Shown: positions 1-12,600 of the stretch, piece after piece
Numbering within the stretch: the first letter of the stretch is position 1
How the letters are laid out: each line of letters opens with the position of its first letter
Source of the DNA: Trichopria drosophilae
Lineage: Eukaryota; Arthropoda; Insecta; Hymenoptera; Diapriidae
Direction: 5' to 3'
Assembly (NCBI GenBank): GCA_030407085.1
Contig: CM059583.1
Span: 42,005,001 to 42,069,000 of the forward strand
DNA: 64,000 bases
Notes under the pieces: generated by a model
Databases searched by the model: none
Told to the model about the DNA's origin: nothing
What the model saw: the letters and a program-made list of their open reading frames with translations, nothing else
Position numbers and translations under genes: made by a program

Positions 1-3000
1 CCATTTATCTAATCGAAAGTGAAAAAAATTATGTTCGGATAATGCAACCGTAACATTTGCGATATCTGGTTAAGTGACCCGTATCATCTCTGCGCAATCC
101 AAAATAATCCGACAAATTAGCAAGCGCGTCAGACGATATGCCAGAGAAACTATTAATCTGATAAAATGAAAAGAGGGGGACTATATTGACCGTACCGAGT
201 TATTTTTGCGCCAGTTGAATTAATCCTCTGGTATAACATTTCATTCACGCCGGTTTTAAGGTACTGTGCAAAACATAATCAATCATTTTGTGTTTGTTTT
301 ACGTTAAACATCTGTAAATAATTGTTATTTTAAAAGTTACTGCCGAGGTGGAAATTGAAACTCGTAGGAAGCTAGTTTCTGGCTAGTTTTCCCGAACAAT
401 CAATTTCTAGATAGTAACTGTCTAGTTTCTGTTTAGTTTATGCCAAATTAGTAAAACTAGACAAATTTCCACCTTGGTCATGCCAAAATTTATTCGCATA
501 CCTATATTATACGAATTTTACAGGACAAGTTTGGTTCTGACTGATAATTGATAATTTTTCGGTTATCTTAACATCCACCTATCATAATTCGATTTATCAC
601 GATGGGATAATTCCGTTCATAACATCCTGATTACTACTTTAATATCTCTTCACTTTTATCCCAACGTTGACTTAATCTTTATTTTGCAAATATGCCCTGC
701 ACTAATTTATTATTATTCGGTTATAATTAGATGTGAAGTTTTATTTTTTACTAACATTATACAATGTATAAAGTCGCTAAAAATAATTGTTAGTTTTTTG
801 CACAAAATTCAAAGGACAACAAAGTTTTAAATGCAGATTAAAATTCGCGCGATATTTAGAATATCAGTAAAGTTCTATATTTATTGAAATAATGTTTAAA
901 CGATTTTACTTTCCGTAGCAAGAGATAATCTGATTTAAATTTTGCAAAATCAATATCATCATTAATTTTCGCTCGTTTTATTGTAATGTATAACCATTTA
1001 TCTAGTGTTTTATAATAAATGTCTGCAAAAAGCAAAACAAAAGAAAATTTGTTTTAAGTCTTCCGGTTCCATATTATGTTCAGATCAAAACTTTTGGCTT
1101 TTTCAAAATTTGTAGAATAAGGTTGGCCCATGTTTCAAAGGATACACGAAAAAGGCCAGTTTTTTTGTTATTTTGGATTTAAATAATTATTTTTGTTTAT
1201 TAACGCTTTCTGCATATAAAATGTAACATAAGTTTTGAAGGAATCTACCAAAGCAATTACAGTAAACGAGACGATATTCCAAATGTCGTCTCATTAGTAA
1301 CAACTCTATTCGTTTATAATGCAAATATTTTTTCAGAATTTTCAGAGTCGTAATGCAAACACAATTTGAGTAATGAGCATTCGTGTCTTGTACAATAAGT
1401 CATGAATGTAGGTCATTGCAAATCAATCATTTTTACAGAAATAAGTATTACGTAAAAAAAAGCAACAAAAAATGTCAGGATGTGTTTATATGGTATTTTA
1501 TCTTTTGCATGTATTAGGTTATATTTTGTACGAACAAAAAAAAACAATCACTCATAGCATAGGTATATTCTAAGGTTATATAGGTGACATCTTAAAAAAA
1601 AATAGTCTTGGAACCAGCTGTTCTTGCGACGAACGTGAATTTATCTGAAATATATAAAAATGTAGTGATCTTGATAAAGTGCATTTGCTTTTAAGCTAAT
1701 TACTTGAATCAAGCAAATAGTTTGGTCATTGAAGAATCTCATATAGGCTAGTAAATCTGTAGTTATCTAAAATACTGATCGTAAGATAATTAATACAGTT
1801 GAAATTAAAGAGTAGTTCAGAATTTCTCTTACAGATATGATTATAAACATTTTGAGACCTTTTTGGCTTCAACGTTCTAAATAATTATACTCTATTTTAG
1901 TGTTATTTATTTTTCTTTTATCTAATTACAATCTATTCAGTAGTTGAATTTGTCGACTGACATTCAAAGTAATCTCCCCTGAAACAAAATTTTTTCAAAA
2001 TATCTTTATGTAGAATAAAAAATATCCTGCAATTTTTTGGATCTCGAATTCTCACTTCCCTACAAGATTTCTTAATAAATTTGATATTTACTTCATAATT
2101 CTAACTTACCTCTTTCAATTAGCAAATCATTGATGAAACGTAAAACGTAATGTTGATAAAAATTTGGGTTTCCATTGTTTACTGATCAGATTGATGTCCA
2201 TTATCCTTGGATTAGAGCCTACTATCTCATAATTAATAAATCAACTTATTTTTAGATTTTAATAAAAGTAGATTATTTGTTAAAAATAAGGAAAATATTT
2301 TTAAACGGAGGATGTGCATTCCCATGCAACTCGATCTTTGCGACCATTACGACGACCTTACGACAGCGTAAAGAAAGGGAGTTTCGAGGTCGTTACAGAG
2401 TTGGTGTCATTGTCAAGGCTAAATAGTCGGACTCGGGGTCAATCGCGAGTATCCGAGGACATTAATAACGGATAAGGCGACAGCTGTCTTGATTACGATG
2501 GTCTGGGAAATTATCGATAAAATATGCATTATTTTATTACACATCAAATTTTCAACACATGCAAAATAATTAAATCTAAGAAATTAGAAAACCATTGGTC
2601 ATGAAACCAGTAAGCATATACTGAACAAAATTACTTGTTAGATTATCTAGACAACTAGTTAATATACCATTACTACTTGTTTCTTGATATGGTAGATCAG
2701 GATTTGAAAAAATTATTAAATATTACTTGTTAAATTAAACAAAACTTTCATTTTGGGTAGGCAATTGTCATGCTTGTTTAGAAAAATACCATTAATAAAA
2801 TGATCTGTCCAGTTTTAGAGGCACAAGAAGAACATGTTTTCAGAGTGTTATTTAAGAATATTGAAATACTCTTCAATAATATTTAGGTATCAATTTTTAA
2901 TTTTCAAAATCTGTAGGTGTAAGGCTGTATAGAATTTTTTCTATGTGTGTTTTGGATAACATATCAACTAGTTAATTTACACTAATTTTGTTGCAATATA

Positions 3001-6000
3001 TTGTTTATTGAAATATCATCCCAGAAGACATCTAAAAATGTCACTCAAATATGTCAAATATCACAGTGCAATTACGAAAATTAAGTGCATAATTGACTAA
3101 AAAAATGTATAATAAAGACTAGAATAAAGAGTTAAAATTCACTGCTGAAAATTCTATCTTCTTCAAAAATTACAATGCATTATGACAATGCAGCCTGCGA
3201 TTACTTGTATCATAGCTGCAGTTAAAAGTGCATATAATTTCCATTTTTATTAGGCTTATTACGTTATTACATTAATTAATCAACCTAGTAAATTATAACT
3301 TTTCCGTTGATCTATTTAGCCTACTATATAATTGAATTGTAATTAGCCATTGTTGGAATATTCACGAATTATGAGTGAATCATAGAATGAATTATCGGCA
3401 AATTTATGTTTGAATTTTCTTCATGTGCTAAGGTATTGCTTTTACTTTTTCTGTAATGCGATATTTTCACTTGACTTTTAAATTGGGGTAGACTAACCAT
3501 GCAATCAGTGTTTGACTTCGATACTTGCAAGAGAAATCTTGAAATTAATTTATTGTTTTGCCGACAAAGAACGTTATCAATACTTGATAGCCACACTTGA
3601 CAGAAATTATTTTATTGGACGGTGATATTCTAGAGTTATTTTATAATTATTTATAAAGCGATGTTACGAATCTTAAATAACTATATTTTTTTAAATAAGA
3701 AAATATTTATGCCTAAAATCTTGTTTTTTTTTTGTATTGAAAAAGTAAATATTAGGTAATATTCAGGTTTGAAATAATACTTTTTCTACTTATGTTGTGC
3801 TCTAAAAGTATGAAATTCATGGAAGAAATTGTTGAACCGAATTTTGAAAGTTTCTTGGTGATATCGTGTAATATATATAAAAAACGTGTAATATTTAGTT
3901 GGTAGAACAATTTTACCGGCAATTAAAAGTTTCGAATCCTGGTCCAGCGAAAATCGTAAAAAATTTTCGTGAAGTTTCATCTTAAATTGAACTTTATATA
4001 CGTTTTAATAATTAGTTTGAAATTTTACTAATTTCCTAACACAGCGTTTTGGACCATTAATTTGGACCAAAGTAACCATTAATGTATATGATAAACATTG
4101 TAATAACTATGGAGTCATAGCAAGAATATAAAAAATAACAAAGACGTGTGCAAAAATATGTGTATGCAAAAATATCTTTGCAAGTTTCATCATCTCAAAT
4201 CGCAAATCATAGAATTCATTACTCATCAGAAAGAAGAATATGTGTAAAAGAAAGTTCAAAAAGGATTGCATCATTCTATATTTCGGTTTTAATCATTCTC
4301 ATCGACAATCGCATTGTGAATTTTGATGAGATCAATTTGATAACCAAATTCAAAATAAAGATTCCGACATATGAGTTCGAGAGGAAGTGCAATCTTAATA
4401 CGTTGATGACAGGTCGGTTAATCGTGCACAAAGATAAGATTATAATTCATAACTCGTACATAAACCTTTGCAACGATGAGTTCTATTCTGCATTTTAAAT
4501 TAATTTTACTGGATATAGTTAATTATCGTTGCATGCCAATGCGTTGTTAAGCTGCTTGCTGATACACTAAACAGTCATTTGTAGTTTTTAAGGCTCTATT
4601 TTGTATACGGGTCAAGCAATATAATCTCACTGAAGATGAAAACGTTATCATAGTTACTGAAAACATCAAATTATCTTTGAAGAAGAAAGTTTACACAAAA
4701 GCTATAGATTTCTTTTGGCAAGGGACAAAATTGACGTCAAGAACGCTGAACATAATACGTCTTGACGTCTTCGACTTATAAGCGTAATAACTAACTACGT
4801 ATTGACGATTTCATAAGTCACTTTGTGTCATTCGAGTACATACTTTGATCGTATATGGATTTTTAATTAGCTAATATAAAATTTATTATTATAACATGTC
4901 GTAATAATTTATTCCCGTTGCCAAATTTTATTTCTACTTAATTAGTTCTCGTCGTCGCGATTACTAATTAGCTATTCATTGGTTGAAGATGAATCATTCG
5001 TTGAATATTCAAGAAGTTTGTAACAGTTTTTCCTTACTCAGCACGTTTGCATATTTTAACTTCCAGATTTTTGTTCCGTACTAACGAAAAATCAAAATCA
5101 TTATTCAAATTTTATTGGAAATTAATTAAATTGACGAAGAACAATTCAATAAAGTTTGTTACCTTGTATCGCAAAATGAATCCTTTGTTACGTATTATTT
5201 TCCAATACTTTTGTCATAAATAACACGTCGCGACATAGTTATCTAAAATAAAACTTATTTTGACCTGTTTTTCCCAAGCAACCTTGAGAACTTGTTTTCG
5301 TTCTGAAAGATGAATTACGTAGCCAAAAATGGCGAGTGAACTTCTCGGATGTTATTCTAACTGCATATATTTGAATTTCCGCACATTCGAACAAAAGATT
5401 CCAATATTTTAGTTTTAGTTTGCTGTGCTATGTGAAGACAATTGCTTATCGTTTACTTTTACTGACAAAGACTAACTTTAAAAACGTAATTATAAAAATG
5501 CATATCCTTTCAATTGCAGTACGTGAGTAATTGTGTTGAATAAATCATAAGAGGCGCACTAATCGCATATGCGTTTACGATGTAATTGATGGTAAAATAT
5601 TAACTTGTTTGGACTAGATAAAGGTTTTTGCAAACACTTGCACTTTTCTTAAGTGGATTAGTTCAAGTGAATTTTCGAATTCGACAAAAAATGATTTAAA
5701 AATCGATTTAATTTGGACATTTATTGAAGGTAAACATTGTGGTAACTTCATCAAATGTTTCATCGAATCTTTTAGCAATATTCAAGAAATTATAAAACTT
5801 ACTAAAACACTAAGCTAGTATAAAAACGGTAAATATTTTTGACCAACTAGTATATAAATTTGGTCCCTGGTTATAATATTGGTTTTCAATATAAAATTTG
5901 TTAAAATCTATCTATTAATTACTTATATGTATATTTAATCAGAAAATAATGAATTGTTCGTTCAAAATTTAAATTTTAACTAATTCAGAAAGGGTATATC

Positions 6001-6985
6001 GTTGAACTTTTGTTTTAATAAAATTCAACAAAGAAACTTAGAAATTTGCAACCAGCAAAATTTCAAAAATAGGAATTTTTTTTTAAAAAACGAAAACTCA
6101 AATTAAAAAACTTGTCATCGATATAATCTGTCCCTCTTTGAACTTTTATTTTCAAAATAAATTTCTGAAATTCCCAGGCGAAAAAAAGAAATGTTGGAAA
6201 ACGATTTTTTTGTATTTACTATCTTTGTAAAATGCATAAAAGTTTACATAAGAATACAAATTTTTGAATATTTTTTCCGAGATTTTTTCATGATTTGAAG
6301 TCAGTAATAAATATTGTTGAATAAAATAAAATTTGACTTTGAAATTCAAGGTTCAGAGATAATTTTCAACATGCCTAAAAATCAAGGTTTTAAAAATATG
6401 TTTAATTGTCTGAGCAGAAAATTTGACAAATATTTTACATTTACTGTCTAAAAATAGATGAATCTGTTATTTGCTCGAAATCTAAAGAGCGTCCTATCTT
6501 CTCGTATATTAGAGAATAATTGTCAAACTTTCTGGAGAAGTAAACAAACATTTTAAGAAACCACAAACAAAAATTGATAAATTTTTTCCATTCCGTATAA
6601 GGCGTTATTATTGTTAATTGTACTTGTTAAGTACGATGAACCTACTTATCGTTATTTAGATTTTAAGAAACCGATTTTAAGATATACTGTGATTAACACT
6701 TTAATCTTAAATTTGAAGGTCAAATTTGTTTTTTCATTTTTATCACTAACTCAAATACTAAATAAAAAAAATGACATTTTGAAACTCCATAAAGTGAAAA
6801 ATATATTATTAAATTACCAATACTTGAGATTTAGACTTTGAGTAATAACGAGAACATTTCAGTAAGGTTGCTACCAAATTGGATAACTTTTTCTTAGGAA
6901 TTTTTGCCCCATGTAAAAAAACGAGGTCAAGACAAGTTCGCAAATTCGCGTAAAAAAGACCTGGGTTCTCTAGATCCAGCACACT
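1..6985. other. Intergenic, no gene recognised
   Basis: AT-rich sequence with only short open frames that resemble no family I know. The longest on the + strand, 4148-4498 (116 codons), has low-complexity AT-driven composition and no domain. A patch at about 2290-2520 is richer in GC than its surroundings and contains the 10-bp palindrome GACAGCTGTC (2479-2488), an E-box. It could be a regulatory element or a non-coding exon, but nothing else supports that. I see no convincing tRNA or transposase. Confidence 0.5.
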
Positions 6986-6989
6986 ATAG

Positions 6990-7211
6990 CACCCATGTCA
7001 TTTATTCGTGAAAGGAATCATGCGCATCGTCATGTCGTAAGTCAGAGGTCATCGTCAGGGTGTAGGACGAGGATGACGCGGAAGGAGTAGGATGACGAGC
7101 TTCGTCACGAGTCTGCGCCTGGCACGTGTGTCCTCCGGGAGGGAACCCTCCTCGAGGCGAGGATTTTCCCCGTGGTTGTCGGGTCGACAGTCGATACCTG
7201 GTCACGGGACA
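6990..7211 (+). promoter_or_regulatory. GC-rich island, candidate promoter/5'UTR
   Basis: The base composition changes abruptly here from AT-rich to GC-rich, with many CpG dinucleotides, and returns to AT-rich just after 7300. The island immediately precedes a short frame beginning at 7212 that looks like a signal peptide. In AT-rich insect genomes such islands often mark 5' exons and promoters. No TATA box is evident. Upstream ATGs exist (7074 and 7092; the latter is in frame with 7212 without a stop), so the true start is uncertain. This is an inference from composition and position only. Confidence 0.35.
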
Positions 7212-7294
7212 ATGTGCAAAGCGGGCGCGAAAATCCACGTTCTCGCCCTGGGAGTCCTGCTCCAAAGTTTCGCGCAAGTTCCATCCAGCGAAAA
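7212..7294 (+). CDS. Candidate first exon encoding a signal peptide (partial gene)
   Basis: The ATG at 7212 has A at -3. It opens a frame with a short polar start (MCKAGAKIH), a hydrophobic core (VLALGVLLQSFA) and a polar stretch (QVPSSE). This is the n-, h- and c-region layout of a secretory signal peptide, with a likely cleavage after SFA (Ser at -3, Ala at -1). The frame stops at 7296-7298, but a GT at 7295 could be a donor, giving 27 codons plus two bases (phase 2). That donor (GTAGTT) is only fair. The exon lies in a GC-rich island, unlike everything around it. No partner exon is recognisable in the window, so the rest of the gene may sit outside it. The protein family is unknown. It does not resemble the desaturases, which have no cleaved signal peptide. 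Confidence 0.35.
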
Positions 7295-7330
7295 GTAGTT
7301 TGATTTTCGGCAAAGGTCGTTTGATCATTT

Positions 7331-9646
7331 CGGAAATTTTTGTCAGATTTTTTGTTGGTGTTTACACCTTTTGTGACTGATGCAAAAATCTTTGGTAGAA
7401 GTGATACGCAACAATTTTGCAGCCTTGAAAGAAGGAATGGCGTAATTGGCAATGTTTCAATGTCGTACAAGACGCGTGGATGTAACTTGTTGAATGGCCC
7501 CAAGATCTTTCTCGATGCCCTAATAGCGGCAAATTTCATTTAAATGTAAGAATGTTTAGTGAAGTTATGACTGTGGTTCATTCAAACGATTTTCTTTACT
7601 TGCGACGCGAAATATGATGTACAGTTTATCTGAATTCTTCGTTTTTGTATAATCACCAATTTTAGTTTGGTATCAGTGAGGTTTTGGTTGAATGTCATTT
7701 AATGACATTCAATATGTTGATAATAATTAACGGTTAAGATAAACTGTTTGTTGATGTTAGTTATGTAGGTTTCGCATAAAATCTGTTGTAAAAATTTTTG
7801 ACAAAAATCAGTGAAACTTACTGGGGGATTCTTAAATGTTTGTCTATTTATTTTCCTCACCTCGCGAATGATGGATATGGAGTACCGAGCGTTGGGTTGT
7901 ACCACTTCCTGAAACGCACCCTCTAAGTAGAACATCCCTCGGCAATTACCAGGGTTTTATATCTCTCCCGTTACTTTCGATATCATTTTTTTGCTAAAAT
8001 CCAGAATGTTGAAAAATGTTCACAATATTGTATTTAACAATAACTATTGAATCCAGGACAATGTTTATATCATCCCTTTGTTTTCTTTTACAAATCACCA
8101 TTCACTATTACATCATAGTTTGCAAAATGTAGGTGGATGTGGATTTTTATGCACATTTTAATAACAAAAGTTAGCTGTCAACAAGAAAATTAATATTCAA
8201 TTTACAGATTATATTGCCAAATTTGAAAATTTATACAAATATGAATAAGCAGATAGAAAAGTTGACACGTATTAATGTACATAAAAATGTGTATCAAATG
8301 ATTAAGAAATATTTTTAATTAGAATCTTCTCATTTTATGAGCAGGACTAATTTTAAATTAGGTATAATTAAAGATAAAATTTGTTTATTCATAAACATTA
8401 ACAATTAAAAATATAAAGATTAAAAAGCGATTGAACAAATGCATTCTCACTCTTTTTGATTTCATTTAGGAATTTTAGAATAATTTAAACCTTTTCTGGT
8501 CTTTTAATTATTGGAATTTACATTACTTTTTACGATGATGAAAACGAAATTAAACTTTTATAGCCAAACTTTTATCAAAATTGTTTTGAATTTAAGTTTG
8601 ATTATCTCGTTAATTTTTCGTTTTTTTTTTTAATCTAAATCGTTTTTTAAGAATGTTAATGTCATACGTAGCCTTTTTCACTTTTTTATAAGATATTCTT
8701 GTGTTTAAATCTTATTTCTTCTCTGACTCTTTCTTATATGAAAATACTATTTGTTTGTTAACTGACGATATTGTTTAGTGACATCGAAATTGGCAACTAC
8801 ATACTTGACTTTGTATTGTCCACATTGACGTTTCCTCCTAATAAATGAAGAATGACAAAAAGAGTTCGATAATAAAAAGAAATTTATGACTTTCACTAAC
8901 TATCAAAATTTTAGTAATCAACGAAATATGTAATTAGTAAATGTCTTGTTAACAATTGATAACATTTTGATTGAGACATCAACGCGGTAAGCAATACCTG
9001 TAATATTTCTATAAATGCCAGAATTATCTAACCTAAAAATTTAAAAATTACAATTTAATTACAGTTTTTCCTAATTGTATTTTAGTTTCGCTTTTACTAA
9101 ATACATTGCCTTTATCAACAAATTATCAACAATTGAAAAAATACTATCATACATATAATTACGTACGGGATTTAACTGTTGCACACATTTTATATTTTAG
9201 CCCATTTTTTCGGTGTTATCAAACAAAATTGATTGATTGTTAAATAAGTGGGAAGTACATGGGAAATACCATGATTAATATGAACATTTTAGTGATTTTA
9301 TCATACCGAAAAATCGATCGATTCTCATAATTTTTACAGCGTTTTTTTAGTTGATTTTTGGGTACTATTCTTAATTGACTACTAGTTAATTATCGCGATC
9401 ACGTGACACGTAATTGACTTTAATATAAGTCGACATGCTCATGTACAGAACGCATTATGTACGTCAGCATTTAAGATCGAAGACAATGAAATTTGTTGAA
9501 ATGAAAATTTGTTTTCATTACAAATTAATATTTTTCTTTTTCGCGGAGATCTAACCGGCCCTTTAATGTATAAGCTGTATGTAGCAATAATTGTACTAAT
9601 TATAATATAACATATCACTTATGTGTTTCAACATTTTTAATTACAG
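7331..9646. other. Spacer upstream of desaturase gene 1
   Basis: AT-rich with short chance frames only. The last bases (about 9635-9646) read as a pyrimidine-rich tract ending in TTACAG, a good 3' splice site just before the desaturase ATG. The gene therefore probably has a non-coding first exon somewhere upstream. I could not place that exon with confidence; the GC-rich island at 7.0-7.3 kb is a possible but unproven source. Confidence 0.4.
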
Positions 9647-9659
9647 AACGAAAATCAAA

Positions 9660-12600
9660 ATGCCACCAAATATTACCAACGCGCCGACCGGCAATCTTTT
9701 TGACGGAGAGAGCCCCGAGAAGGACCAATTGGCCCAAAACCGCGAGGAAAAAGAGCAGAAACCATACAAATTAGAAATTATTTGGAAAAATGTCATCATT
9801 TTTTCCTATCTTCATTTGGCATCATTGTACGGAGTCTACCTCATTTTTACATCTGCAAAATTAGCAACGACTATATTTGGTAAGAATTTTAAATAGTACA
9901 AATACTCTATTAATTTAAATAATATTAACATTTTTTTACTATGAATAGAATTATTTTAATGCATATTTAAAAAAAATTATAAAAATAATAAAAAATTTAC
10001 ATCAGAAAATTCTGTATTTATATAGTTAGGAACTACAAATAGTAATGCTGAAAAAAGACACGATCAGAGTAGAAATAGGTTAAAAATACAAAAATAAAAA
10101 GGTTTTTTAAGTGATCGAGGTCTGAATTCCATTTCTGAAACTTCTCTAATCTTTCTGTATTCCAAATTATTTTGAAATTATGTAAATTTGTTCAACATTT
10201 CTTTATTGAATATATCTGAATATTTAATAAATCTAATTTATGTTTAATTTGTTTGAATATTTCTCAAAGTATTTTGTCTATAAGAAACGATAACCTTCTT
10301 TGGCTCTTATCCAGAAATATATAATTTATTCATAGATGAAAGTATCGGTTATCTTAAATTGATTTTTGCCTGGGGAGTGCTTTCCCTGCAAACGAAGAAT
10401 GATTATCAACCATTCAGATTTTGAATTATTTTGAATACCTGATTGAATCCATTCCATTTTGGAATCTTCCAAATATAATTCGATAATTCGATTTTTATTT
10501 GATGGGATAAGTAATTTTTATGACAATAATATTTGTTATAATTAAAAACAATAACTTAGTTTTGCTTGCATAATTTATTACGACTCTACTTCAAAACCAT
10601 AAAATAATTCTAATCACAGCTTTGACCCAATTTTACTTTCAGCTACATTAAAAATTAGTTCTTTTTTAGCTAATGCAAAATTAAAAAAGTATTAAAAAGA
10701 TGAATCTGGTAAATTCTCATGTTTAAAACAAACATATATGGGTAAATCCACAGAACTTTTCATTTTTGTGAAATACCCATAATTATTAACGCTTTAGGAA
10801 TGTTTAAAAAATATACTTATTTCGTATTCCGACAAAGACCTTTATTAACAATATTTTTAGAAAAATAGTGAGTGCCAAAGTATCTTTATATAATAGCAAG
10901 AGGCAGTTAAAAATGTAAAAACTTAGAAATTGCGAATGAAATAATCCAATTTTTTAAAAATCTCCCTTTTGCTACATGGCCTCTGGATTAAGGCATTTCT
11001 CTGATGTTTAACTTGTAACTGCACATAATAGAAAACAGTATTATAAGTCGCATTGATGTACAAAGTTTATTATAAGATTTTAGCATCCATTTGACATGAA
11101 ATAACTTTTTGTGAAATCCACATTTTATTGATATTTTGCGGTTTCATGATTGCGGCTTGCACTAACCCAACGAAATAGTAGATGCTTTTTATTCCTGAGA
11201 TAAAAATGAAGAAATCTAGCCATATTACGAATATGTGCTCATTGTACATCCATGACAAGATGAAATAAATAATAAAATTTCACATTATCGTAGAGCAAAT
11301 TTCTAATAAGTTTTTAATGTTTCTTGATGTTTGTGATTCCATCACTCGATCATTTATTAACAGAAATTACGAGGGCAGGAAATAATTCATGTAGTTTGTT
11401 CGTATTATTAGAGAAAATGTAATTAATAATTTAGTGAAAATAAATTCAAAATTATTAAAAATACCTATGTATTTCATACACATTCAAACGGCTCGCAATA
11501 AAAGTTACACAGATATAGATTATTTCTCCTAGAGGGGTGCATAAATACGTATGCGAAGGGAGAATAGTGTGCGATTAAACATTTTTTTCAACGTTTTTTA
11601 AGCAAAAGTCAAAAGTTCTGTGGATTTCACCATGAATATGAATATGAATAAATTTATTAAACCTTGGGAGCAGCATAACGCTGCGTTACTTTTAGGCTAC
11701 CTACATTTTCTTACAAATATTTATTTATTTACAATCATAAGTAGATTTTTCACGAAATAAAATTAAGTTCTTGATTAACATTTAATAATGTAAAGTAATA
11801 TTAATAATAACAATAAGTCCCAATAAAAATAAGTAATAAGTGGCTGTGAAAATATGTGAATGATGAAGAAAAGAGTTAGTATAAGAAAGATAAAGTATTA
11901 ACTTCTGACGGATGAGTAATGTTTTAATGTAAATTACGAGAGGATTTGTAGGTAGGATCTATATATTTACAGAATTATATGAAATACAATATTATAAATT
12001 TCAAACAGTATTTTGGTCAGAAAAAATTAGATTTTCAAAGCATAATTACGAGACATACCTTTTATTTTATTTTATGATGCATTGAAATATTCAGTTGCGC
12101 ATCTACAATACTTCTTACTCATTGTATTCAGTGCTGAGTAATCAATAGATTCTGTTGTTGATGTCCCATTACATTTATTCAATATAGTAGTGCGTGACAC
12201 AATTATTACTACATATTTATTCATAGTCAATATATCTTTCTAATATAATTATACATTATATAAATATTACAATTCTTTTGTTTATTCAGAAGACAATTTT
12301 ATTAATGTACACTCTGAAATAAACAAGAATAATAAACTTGACAAATTCATAAATTTATAATCTTTTTTTTCCAGCAATCTTTTTATACCAAATCAGTGGA
12401 TTCGGAATCACAGCTGGTGCACACAGACTCTGGGCACATCGATCATATAAAGCAAAATGGCCACTACGACTGATATTAATAATCTGCAATACCCTAGCTT
12501 TCCAGGTAAAAATATATTCATTTTAAAAATTACTTGTAAAGTTAATTATGTTTAACCCCTTCTCTGTGAGGAAAAAAATCAGAAATATAGGTCAAAAATG

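Noticed and set aside
3885..3955. tRNA-like sequence (TTTAGTTGGTAGAACA ... GTTTCGAATCC)
   Set aside because: The A- and B-box resemblance is fair, but the T stem and acceptor stem do not pair, so no cloverleaf forms.
4148..4498. 116-codon + strand frame
   Set aside because: Composition follows the AT-rich background; no domain, signal peptide or splice context.
7105..7539. 144-codon minus-strand frame across the GC-rich island
   Set aside because: It depends on the GC-rich composition lowering stop frequency, overlaps the better-supported + strand signal-peptide frame, and resembles no family.
9621..9659. Upstream in-frame ATG of gene 1
   Set aside because: It lies before a good 3' splice site (ending 9646), so these bases are most likely intronic.
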